Source: CAINVV01 sp963663675 (GTDB taxonomy: Bacteria > Bacteroidota > Bacteroidia > Bacteroidales > Prolixibacteraceae). Taken from it: 64,000 nt of DNA. Of the stretch, positions 52,101-59,075 are shown in pieces. Where the stretch lies: positions 992,001 to 1,056,000 of the forward strand of contig OY760498.1 of the NCBI GenBank assembly GCA_963663675.1, in the 5' to 3' direction. Made by a program: the position numbers and the translations under genes. Each line of letters opens with the position of its first letter. Positions within the stretch are counted from its first letter, which is position 1. The notes under the pieces are model-generated. The model did no database searches and was not told where the DNA came from. It saw only the letters and a program-made list of their open reading frames with translations.

Positions 52101-53404
52101 ATACCGGAATTCCGCTTTCAACACACTCAATGCCATATGGTTCTAAACTGTTTATCAAAAACGGTTCAGATGTTAAAAAAGATTCTGTCGTTTGCGAATG
52201 GGATCCATACAATGGTGTTATCATCACTGAATTTGACGGAAAGGTATCATTCCAGGACTTTATTGATAGTGTAACCTATCGTGAAGAGTCTGATGAACAA
52301 ACCGGATACCGTGAGAAAGTAGTCATTGAAACCAGGGATAAAACCAAAAACCCGACTTTGCGGATTCTGGATGAGAATGGCGAAGATATCAGGTTGTATA
52401 ACCTCCCGGTTGGTGGTCACATCAGTGTGGATGAAGGACAAATGGTCAAAGCCGGAGATGTATTGGTGAAAATACCGAGAGCATCCGGAAAAGCAGGTGA
52501 CATCACCGGTGGTCTTCCAAGGGTAACAGAATTGTTCGAGGCACGTAACCCTTCCAACCCTGCCGTCGTTTCTGAAATTGACGGTGAGGTTTCTTTGGGT
52601 AAGATCAAACGTGGTAACCGCGAAATTACCATCACCTCACGTTCAGGCGAACAAAAAAAATACCTGGTTCCGCTTTCCCGCCAGATACTGGTTCAGGAAA
52701 ATGACTATGTGCGTGCCGGAATTCCATTGTCCGACGGCGCTATCACTCCGTCTGATATCCTTGCAATTAAGGGTCCGACCAAAGTGCAGGAATATATTGT
52801 GAACGAGGTTCAGGACGTGTACAGGATGCAGGGGGTGAAGATCAATGATAAACACTTTGAAGTTATTGTCCGCCAGATGATGCGAAAAGTTGAAATCGTT
52901 GACCAGGGTGATACCCGTTTCCTTGAAAAACAAATTGTTGACAAAAGCGAATTTAACGTTGAAAACGACTGGGTATTCGGCAAGAAAATTGTCACAGACC
53001 ACGGCGATTCTGAAAACCTCAAAGCCGGCCAGATTATTACGGCCAGACGGTTAAGGGATGAAAATTCAATGCTTAAACGTCGCGATAAAAAGGTTGTTGA
53101 AGCGAGGGACGCAGTTCCTGCAACCTCCAGCCAGGTTCTTCAGGGAATTACCAGGGCATCTCTTCAGACCAAATCTTGGATGTCTGCAGCATCATTCCAG
53201 GAAACTACAAAGGTGTTGAACGAAGCCGCCATTAACGGGAAAGTTGACTATCTGGAAGGATTGAAGGAAAACGTTATTTGCGGGCACCTTATCCCGGCCG
53301 GAACCGGTAATCCTATGTTCAGAAATATTGTGGTTGGTTCAAAAGACGAATATGATCGTCTGATCGACCACAAGAAATATGAAACAGTAGAAGAAGAGGA
53401 GTAA
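49124..53404 (+). CDS. rpoC: RNA polymerase beta' subunit
   Basis: The 1426-residue beta' subunit contains the active-site metal loop NADFDGDQ (470-477), an N-terminal zinc-binding region (CHCGKYKR and CDRCGVEV) and a second zinc site (CEAENGVCAKCYGR). Bridge-helix and trigger-loop regions (around GSQIIENPI to GEPGTQLTLRTFHVGG) are intact. The gene is followed 17 bases later by a small DUF3467 gene, then a strong terminator that ends the operon. Confidence 0.98.
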   Translation: MAFRRDNKVKSNFTKISISLASPEEILERSHGEVLKPETINYRTYKPERDGLFCERIFGPVKDYECHCGKYKRIRYRGIVCDRCGVEVTEKKVRRERMGHISLVVPVVHIWYFKSLPNKIGYLLGLPTKKLDSIIYYERYVVINAGIKRNDGVKYLDFLTEEEYIDIVDSLPKENQLLDDEHPDKFIADMGADALYKLLSRLDLDELSYDLRNKAGNEGSQQRKSEALKRLQVVEAFRSSKVRNQPEWMIVKVVPVIPPDLRPLVPLDGGRFATSDLNDLYRRVIIRNNRLKRLIEIKAPEVILRNEKRMLQEAVDSLFDNSRKSNAVKTDNNRALKSLSDSLKGKQGRFRQNLLGKRVDYSARSVIVVGPNLKIHECGIPKEMAAELYKPFVIRKLIERGIVKTVKSAKKIVDRKDPVVWDILENVMKGHPVLLNRAPTLHRLSIQAFQPVLVEGKAIRLHPLVCTGFNADFDGDQMAVHLPLGNAAILEAQLLMLSSHNLLNPANGAPITVPSQDMVLGLYYMTKHRKGAKGEGLSFYSSEEAIIAYNEGKVDMHAVVNCKVLDLDENGESKITTIETTVGRILFNEYVPKEAGYLNKLMTKKALRDIIADILKRTNNAITAQFLDDIKDLGYKMAYRGGLSFNLDDVIIPEGKTEMVDEGYAGVEEISNNYNMGFITNNERYNGVIDIWTHVNAKLTQSVMKTISSDKQGFNSIYMMLDSGARGSKEQIRQLCGMRGLMAKPQKSGSTGSQIIENPILANFKEGLSVLEYFISTHGARKGLADTALKTADAGYLTRRLVDVAQDVIINEPDCGTLRGLIASALKNNEEVVASLSERILGRTTVHDVYHPMTGKLIVHSGEQITEEIAAVIEESPIERVEIRSVLTCEAENGVCAKCYGRNLATGKMVQMGEAVGVIAAQSIGEPGTQLTLRTFHVGGIAGNVSTQSTVIARYDGIAEIEELRTVEWTDEKGEKVDIVVSRLAELKILDKNTGIPLSTHSMPYGSKLFIKNGSDVKKDSVVCEWDPYNGVIITEFDGKVSFQDFIDSVTYREESDEQTGYREKVVIETRDKTKNPTLRILDENGEDIRLYNLPVGGHISVDEGQMVKAGDVLVKIPRASGKAGDITGGLPRVTELFEARNPSNPAVVSEIDGEVSLGKIKRGNREITITSRSGEQKKYLVPLSRQILVQENDYVRAGIPLSDGAITPSDILAIKGPTKVQEYIVNEVQDVYRMQGVKINDKHFEVIVRQMMRKVEIVDQGDTRFLEKQIVDKSEFNVENDWVFGKKIVTDHGDSENLKAGQIITARRLRDENSMLKRRDKKVVEARDAVPATSSQVLQGITRASLQTKSWMSAASFQETTKVLNEAAINGKVDYLEGLKENVICGHLIPAGTGNPMFRNIVVGSKDEYDRLIDHKKYETVEEEE

Positions 53405-53421
53405 ATTTGAAAAATACAGAT

Positions 53422-53736
53422 ATGCAAGACGATAATCAAAATCAGCTTAATATTGAACTGAGCGAAGAAATTGCTCAGGGAACTTATTCTAACCTTGCGA
53501 TTATCACGCATTCTCCTTCCGAATTTGTTGTTGATTTCGTGAGAGTGGTTCCGGGTATACCAAAAGCACAGGTTAAATCCAGAATTATTTTAACGCCGGA
53601 ACATGCTAAGAGACTGATGAAAGCACTTCAGGACAATATCCAGAAATATGAGTCACTGTATGGAACCATACAAATTCAAGGTGGATATGAGCCTGCTACA
53701 TCTGCACCATTTGGTACGCCCAAAGGTCAGGCATAA
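53422..53736 (+). CDS. DUF3467 family protein
   Basis: A 104-residue protein of the uncharacterised DUF3467 family. The core IELSEEIAQGTYSNLAIITH, SEFVVDFVRVVPG and RIILTPEHAKRLMKALQDNI is well conserved. The C-terminus is Gly/Pro-rich and probably flexible. ATG 53422 is preferred to an upstream TTG. It follows rpoC closely and shares its terminator, a placement I recall from other Bacteroidota, which hints at a link with transcription. No function is established. Confidence 0.82.
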   Translation: MQDDNQNQLNIELSEEIAQGTYSNLAIITHSPSEFVVDFVRVVPGIPKAQVKSRIILTPEHAKRLMKALQDNIQKYESLYGTIQIQGGYEPATSAPFGTPKGQA

Positions 53737-53755
53737 TAGTCATTCTGTCATTCAT

Positions 53756-53789
53756 AAAAAAAGCTCCTCATAACCGGGGAGCTTTTTTT
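53756..53789. terminator. Bidirectional terminator after the rpoBC operon
   Basis: AAAAAAAGCTCC (53756-53767) is complementary to GGAGCTTTTTTT (53778-53789) with a 10-nt loop. A runs and T runs on both sides serve the plus-strand rpoBC operon and the minus-strand phosphodiesterase gene that ends at 53810. Confidence 0.92.
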
Positions 53790-53809
53790 GTGGAATTCAG
53801 GGACTTTGA

Positions 53810-54727
53810 TTACTTCTGTAATTGCAATGATGCGTCACAAATGACTGAAATTTTGTTGGTTGAAATGACATCAATGCCTTGCCTGATTGCTGCGACATAT
53901 GATTCTATCGTCTGATTGCTTCCGAAACCATCAGAAAATATTTTAATCCCCATTGAATGAGCCTTGTCAATAAGTTCTTTTGAAAGTTCTTTCCAGTTTA
54001 CATCGAGTGCATAAGGGTGATATGTTTCAATCATTCGGTCCAGGTCATTCCTGTTGCCAAGTCCCGGCATCACTTTGGCATTAGGGGCGAATGCTCTTAA
54101 CTGATCAATTTGCGTTTTCGGATCATTTACATAGAAGACCGATCCATCCATGAGGTCGTATTTTAACAGGTAATCTATGAGAACCCTGGCGTTGATATCC
54201 TTACAATCGACATAGAAAAATGTCTGATGTCTGTTTGCTTTATTATGTGCGGATAACAGCTGACAAGCCTCCTCGAGTGTGGGAACCTTTTCCGGTTCGA
54301 AGAATGAATCAAACCATGACCCGGCTGATAGCGCACGAACCTGGTCAAAATTTAAATCTCTCATAGGTCCTTTCCCGTTGGTTGTACGGTTCAGGTTCGC
54401 ATCATGAAGCAGGAGAGAATGACCATCTTTGGTCAGCCTGACATCAATCTCAATAAAGTCAACTTCAAGATCCAGGGCACATTGCATCGCAGAAAGAGTA
54501 TTTTCCGGTGCAAATTCGTTGGCAGCCCGATGTGTGGCAATTCCAACAACCGGTGACTTACCCGACCGGAAATGAATCATTCCTGTCTTCGTTCTGGCGT
54601 ATTCAGGCTTGGTGGCCAGGTATTCTGCCAGTTTTTTATTCATTGTTGATTTGGGTGCTCCGAGAGAAGCAGAAGAACTTCCTAAAAGAAAAAATAAGAC
54701 GATAATCGTTGTTAACAGATTTTTCAT
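53810..54727 (-). CDS. Secreted glycerophosphodiester phosphodiesterase
   Basis: A 305-residue GDPD-family enzyme that hydrolyses glycerophosphodiesters to glycerol-3-phosphate and an alcohol. A Sec signal peptide (LLTTIIVLFFLLGSSSASL) suggests a periplasmic or exported enzyme. The catalytic His lies in THRAANEFAPENT, metal ligands in FIEIDVRLTKDGHSLLLHD, and a second part in FYVDCKD. The family fold is complete. Substrates may come from lipids or teichoic-like polymers in the environment; this is not resolvable. An AraC-type regulator gene lies upstream on the same strand, 145 bp away. Confidence 0.9.
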   Translation of the reverse strand: MKNLLTTIIVLFFLLGSSSASLGAPKSTMNKKLAEYLATKPEYARTKTGMIHFRSGKSPVVGIATHRAANEFAPENTLSAMQCALDLEVDFIEIDVRLTKDGHSLLLHDANLNRTTNGKGPMRDLNFDQVRALSAGSWFDSFFEPEKVPTLEEACQLLSAHNKANRHQTFFYVDCKDINARVLIDYLLKYDLMDGSVFYVNDPKTQIDQLRAFAPNAKVMPGLGNRNDLDRMIETYHPYALDVNWKELSKELIDKAHSMGIKIFSDGFGSNQTIESYVAAIRQGIDVISTNKISVICDASLQLQK

Positions 54728-54872
54728 GAGTATATAATTTGTTTTTTATTTGTTGTATCGCTTGCTTCGATTCATCTGAGGATTACCTGATCATGGCGTT
54801 TCATATTCTTTGTGAACTCCAATTTATCCCGACCAACCAACTCATAATTTATAACAATTTACAAGTTCCTGC

Positions 54873-55748
54873 TCAGGAGATGTACATCATCCTGAAATCA
54901 CTTGGAGTCATATTGGTTCCGGTTTTGAACTGCCTGTTAAAATTGGAGATATTGTTAAAGCCGGATTCAATACAAATCTGAGAAATCGGTATTCTGTTTT
55001 CTATCAGGAGCTTTTTTGCGTGGCAAATTCTTAGTTCGTTCAGAAATGTCATAAAAGTTTTTTTTGTTGTCTTTTTAAAATATTTGCAAAAAGAGTGGGG
55101 AGTCATATTTGCAACATTTGCAACATCCTCAATCTGAAGTGGATAATGAAAATTTTTTATCACATAATGATGTACTTTTTGCAGCCTGACAAATGAGGGA
55201 CTATTGGCATCCAGGAAGGGAATACCGGATGAAAATTCTTCAGTAAGCAACGTTCTGGACTCAGATTTGGCCAGTTCAGCCAGAATTTCAAGCATACGAA
55301 CAATCCTTAATGGTCCCTGAACCTTTGTCAGTTCATCCATCATTCCAGGTACAGGGCCATCGAAGGCAGATGGGAAAGCGAGCCCAGCCCTGGATTTTTT
55401 AAGTAGTTCCAAAACCGGTATCATCTCCTGGATATTGAAAAAGTCTCTCCCCAGGAAATCCTCAGAAAAAATAACCACTACCGCTTTTGCCTGCATCTGA
55501 TCCGAATGATCGAAAATATCATCATTCTTCCAGTAATGCGGTATGTTTGGGCCAAGAAGTATAAGATCACCTTCCTGAAAATTTTCTATCGTATCCCCAA
55601 CAAATCGTTTCCCTTTGCTTTCAACCACATACTTCAGTTCATATTCAGGATGGAAGTGATATTCCGAATGAAACCTAGGTAATATTAACCTTGTTGCTAA
55701 AAAGGATGAGCCTTCGCTTAGCAGTATCTTCTGAAAGGTTGCTTTCAT
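54873..55748 (-). CDS. AraC-family regulator with cupin sensor domain
   Basis: A 291-residue transcription factor. The N-terminal cupin-like part (residues 1-130) contains FHSEYHFHPEYELKYVV and the following GDLILLGPNIPHYW, typical of sugar-sensing AraC proteins. The C-terminal double HTH (residues about 188-290) has VANVANMTPHSFCKYFKKTT and CIESGFNNISNFNRQFK. It is divergent from an oxidoreductase-aminotransferase pair across 161 bp, so it most likely controls these genes. Confidence 0.9.
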   Translation of the reverse strand: MKATFQKILLSEGSSFLATRLILPRFHSEYHFHPEYELKYVVESKGKRFVGDTIENFQEGDLILLGPNIPHYWKNDDIFDHSDQMQAKAVVVIFSEDFLGRDFFNIQEMIPVLELLKKSRAGLAFPSAFDGPVPGMMDELTKVQGPLRIVRMLEILAELAKSESRTLLTEEFSSGIPFLDANSPSFVRLQKVHHYVIKNFHYPLQIEDVANVANMTPHSFCKYFKKTTKKTFMTFLNELRICHAKKLLIENRIPISQICIESGFNNISNFNRQFKTGTNMTPSDFRMMYIS

Positions 55749-55909
55749 ACCTGGTATTTTATTGCTGTTAAAACCTGATTTATTACCACAATTTTGACAA
55801 AATTATACTAATCTGTGACAATAAGGCATTAAAATGTGATAATATTTAAATATAGATTTGTATCCTGCAGAGTTAAGAATGTAGAATTAGCCTTGTTCAG
55901 ATATATCGA

Positions 55910-56905
55910 ATGAAAAAAGTTGCAATTCTTGGGTTTGGATTTATGGGGATGACCCATGCTGAAAGTATTCTTAAGAATAGCGATCTGGAGCTGGTTGCAA
56001 TCGTTGATAAAAATCCCAAAGCAGTTGAAGAGAAATTATCATCATCTGCCGGAAATTTTGCTGTAGGTGAAATAAAACGTGCTGATCTTGAGAGAATTAA
56101 GCGATATACCAGTCTTGATGATTGCCTGGAGTTTGAAGAACTGGATGCGGTTCATATTTGTGTCCATACTGACCTCCATTACGAAATGGCCAGGAAAGTT
56201 CTTCTTCACGGGAAACATGTTTTTCTTGAGAAACCTTTTTGCCTTGACATCCAACAGGCTGAATCACTTATCAAACTGGCCAAGGAAAAGGATAAAATTC
56301 TGATGGTCGGACATGTGGTCAGGTTTATGCCTCCTTATCAGAAGCTGAAAGAGTACATAGATAACAGTACTTTCGGAAAACTCAGTTTTCTTTCATTGAC
56401 TAGGTTTTCCGGTGTCCCCGCATGGGGAGAATGGATGGAGCGCCGTTCCACATTTGGGTCAACTGGTGGGGCACTCTTTGATTTAATGATTCACGATATT
56501 GATTATGTAAACTATATTTTGGGCCTTCCGGGGAGTATAAAATGCGATTATCTCCCAGGGTTGCTAAGTAAACATGATTATATCAGTGCTTTGTGGAGCT
56601 ATTTCAGCCTTGATCTAAAAGTAAAAATTGAAGGAGGAAATATTTTTCATGCAAATTTCCCATTCCAGGCGGGATATATGGCACAGTTTGAAAAGGCCAG
56701 CATCCAATATTCAACAATGAAAGGGGATGTGATTCAGATTGCCACTGATTCAAAACTTGAAGAGGTACCATCAGGATCGGCAGGAGAAGGTTTTTACAAT
56801 GAGATTGCCTATTTCGCCCAATGTATCTGTCAAAACAGACCTCCAGTTGAATGTCTGCCGGAATCGTCACTTCAGACCATTCAATTGTGTTACGATCACA
56901 TATAG
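55910..56905 (+). CDS. Gfo/Idh/MocA-family oxidoreductase
   Basis: A 331-residue NAD(P)-dependent sugar or cyclitol dehydrogenase. The Rossmann site is ILGFGFMGMTH (residues 6-16) and the family lysine is in LEKPFCLD, with a second catalytic region IHDIDYVNYILG. The C-terminus is a little shorter than in many relatives (ends LQTIQLCYDHI). It lies 34 bases before a DegT-type aminotransferase, and the pair could oxidise and then aminate a sugar or cyclitol carbon. Substrate unknown. Confidence 0.88.
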   Translation: MKKVAILGFGFMGMTHAESILKNSDLELVAIVDKNPKAVEEKLSSSAGNFAVGEIKRADLERIKRYTSLDDCLEFEELDAVHICVHTDLHYEMARKVLLHGKHVFLEKPFCLDIQQAESLIKLAKEKDKILMVGHVVRFMPPYQKLKEYIDNSTFGKLSFLSLTRFSGVPAWGEWMERRSTFGSTGGALFDLMIHDIDYVNYILGLPGSIKCDYLPGLLSKHDYISALWSYFSLDLKVKIEGGNIFHANFPFQAGYMAQFEKASIQYSTMKGDVIQIATDSKLEEVPSGSAGEGFYNEIAYFAQCICQNRPPVECLPESSLQTIQLCYDHI

Positions 56906-56939
56906 TATCAACAAGACCTACTAATCATTTAATCATAGG

Positions 56940-58160
56940 ATGAGACAAGATTTAGCGATAAACGGAGGACCTAAAACAGTAGAAAAGGATTTTGAGTGGC
57001 CAATCTATGATGATAGTGACATCAAAAGTGTTGCCGAGATCGTCAGGAGCGGAAAATGGGGTAATCCTGATTGTGGCGGGGAGGTAGCTGAATTTGAAAA
57101 GGAATTTGCCGCTTACTGCGGATCAAAATATGCGCTCCTTTGTGTCAATGGTTCTGTTGCTTTGCGCCTAGCACTTATCGCTTGCGGTGTCAAACCGGGA
57201 GATGAAGTTATTGTGCCGCCCTATACATTTATAGCAACGGCCTCCATTGTTATTGAGGCGAACTGTGTTCCTGTATTTGTTGATATCGATCCTCGTACAT
57301 ACAACCTGGATGCCTCTAAGATTGAGGCTGCTGTAACTCCCAGGACAAAAGCAATCATACCAGTTCATTTTGCCGGTCAGGCATGCGAAATGGACAAAAT
57401 CCTTGAAATTGCCAGGAAGCACGACCTTCGGGTAATTGAGGATGCCTGCCACGGACATGGTGCTGAATACAAAGGGAAGAAGCTGGGTTCAATCGGAGAT
57501 GCAGGTTGCTTTAGTTTTCAGTCATCCAAAAACCTGACCAGCGGCGAAGGCGGACTGGTTATCACCAACGATGATAAGCTCTACCAGATGATGAACTCAC
57601 TCCGCAATGTTGGCAGGGTAGAAGGAGGTGCATGGTATGAACACCACAACGCAGGATGCAATTACCGAATTACCCAATTGCAGGCAGTGTTGCTTTCAAG
57701 TCAGTTGAAAAGGCTGGAAGAACAAACCAGTATCCGTCATGACAACGGAACCTACCTCAACAAATTACTTTCTGAAATTGATGGAATAACTCCTCTTGCC
57801 CGTGGGTTGGGAGAGACCGTTCACAGTTATCACATATATATCTTTAAATACGATAAGTCAAAATTCAACGGACTTTCAAAAGTAGAATTTGCTAAAATGC
57901 TTGCTGCCGAAGGAGTACCATGTTTTATGGGTTATCCTCAGCCTCTTTACAAGCAGCCTCTTTTCCAGAATAAAAATTTTATGTGCTATGCAATCCCGGA
58001 AGAGGTTGATTATTCGAAAGTTGTTTGTCCGGTAACTGAAAAGGCATGCTACGAAGAAGCAGTATGGATCATGCAACATGCGATGTTAAGTACACCGGAA
58101 GATATGGAACTTTTTGCTGCTGCAATTTTAAAAATTCAAAAATTAACCAAAGAACAATAA
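56940..58160 (+). CDS. DegT/DnrJ/EryC1/StrS-family aminotransferase
   Basis: A 406-residue PLP-dependent sugar aminotransferase. The Schiff-base lysine is Lys197 in FQSSKNLTSGEGG, and IEDACHGHGAEYKG with VIVPPYTFIATASIV are family hallmarks. The opening LAINGGPKTV resembles the branch that includes scyllo-inosose aminotransferases, so amination of a keto-cyclitol or keto-sugar is plausible. It is followed by a terminator at 58254-58280. Together with the preceding dehydrogenase it forms a two-gene unit divergent from the AraC-type gene. Confidence 0.9.
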   Translation: MRQDLAINGGPKTVEKDFEWPIYDDSDIKSVAEIVRSGKWGNPDCGGEVAEFEKEFAAYCGSKYALLCVNGSVALRLALIACGVKPGDEVIVPPYTFIATASIVIEANCVPVFVDIDPRTYNLDASKIEAAVTPRTKAIIPVHFAGQACEMDKILEIARKHDLRVIEDACHGHGAEYKGKKLGSIGDAGCFSFQSSKNLTSGEGGLVITNDDKLYQMMNSLRNVGRVEGGAWYEHHNAGCNYRITQLQAVLLSSQLKRLEEQTSIRHDNGTYLNKLLSEIDGITPLARGLGETVHSYHIYIFKYDKSKFNGLSKVEFAKMLAAEGVPCFMGYPQPLYKQPLFQNKNFMCYAIPEEVDYSKVVCPVTEKACYEEAVWIMQHAMLSTPEDMELFAAAILKIQKLTKEQ

Positions 58161-58253
58161 TCACTCTTGCGAATTACTGGTAAAGTCAGCTAAGATTTGT
58201 ATCCGTCAACTACTACTATTACTATTCTACAAGTCTTTCACTGGCAGAGCGGA

Positions 58254-58280
58254 GGGTCGTCTAATCAGATGACCCTTTTT
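58254..58280 (+). terminator. Terminator after the aminotransferase gene
   Basis: GGGTCGTCT (58254-58262) pairs with AGATGACCC (58267-58275), 9 bp with one G-T pair, loop AATC, followed by five T and a T-rich tail. Confidence 0.88.
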
Positions 58281-58363
58281 CTTTCTTGTATATAATTTGC
58301 ATTATTTGTCCTTTGGAATTGGTGAAATATTGCGCATGAGGGTTTTTACATTGAATTTCAATA

Positions 58364-58942
58364 TTAAACTTCTTCATAAGTTGTATCAACAATATTGCCG
58401 GAATCAGTTCCCTTCGGTATTTTCCTCAGCCTCCAGGCCGTAATTAACTGGAGAATTCCATAAACCAGCATAATAGCACCAAAAAAGGTCAGAATATTTT
58501 CTGCACTCTCAATTGGATGGACCAGCAGAAAAAAACCTCCTGAAATCATTAGTATGCCAAACACCAGGTTGACCCAGGACCATACCGACCTGGTAAGAGT
58601 ACCAATGGCGCCGGAAGCCTGTATTATTCCCAGCAGTAAAAAGATCACTCCGAAAAAGAATCCAAAGACCTTTACGATAACCATCGGAGATACCAAAAAC
58701 AATAATCCCAGTATGATATTGAAAAATCCCTGGAAAGCGCTGCTGTAGGTATGTTGCTTTTTATTATTTATATAGGAAAACAACAAGCTGAAAAGACCGG
58801 TTGCCAGTATAATTGCCCCAATGGTCATGATCACTGTCTTCAGGGTCAAATCGGGAAGCGAAAGGAATAGAATTCCAATCAGTATGGTAAGGAGTCCCCT
58901 GATCAGGGCATTCTGGGGGCTGGGGCGCAAAAATATCCTCAT
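58364..58942 (-). CDS. HdeD-like membrane protein (DUF308)
   Basis: A 192-residue inner-membrane protein with six hydrophobic segments arranged as three repeated helical hairpins, the HdeD/DUF308 pattern (LLTILIGILFLSLPDLTLKT, IILGLLFLVSPMVIVKVFG, LVFGILMISGGFFLLVHP). E. coli HdeD is linked to acid resistance at high cell density, but the biochemical role is unknown. It stands alone, divergent from the GH92 gene. Confidence 0.85.
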   Translation of the reverse strand: MRIFLRPSPQNALIRGLLTILIGILFLSLPDLTLKTVIMTIGAIILATGLFSLLFSYINNKKQHTYSSAFQGFFNIILGLLFLVSPMVIVKVFGFFFGVIFLLLGIIQASGAIGTLTRSVWSWVNLVFGILMISGGFFLLVHPIESAENILTFFGAIMLVYGILQLITAWRLRKIPKGTDSGNIVDTTYEEV

Positions 58943-59075
58943 GGCTGTTATGTTTAATATCCCAAAGAAAACATGGGCAAAACAATATTAGCAATTATTT
59001 GGGAAGAAATTGTTAAGATACCACAACTTTAAAGTGAGTTTATTTACTAACTTTCCAGCATCAAATCAACAGTCA

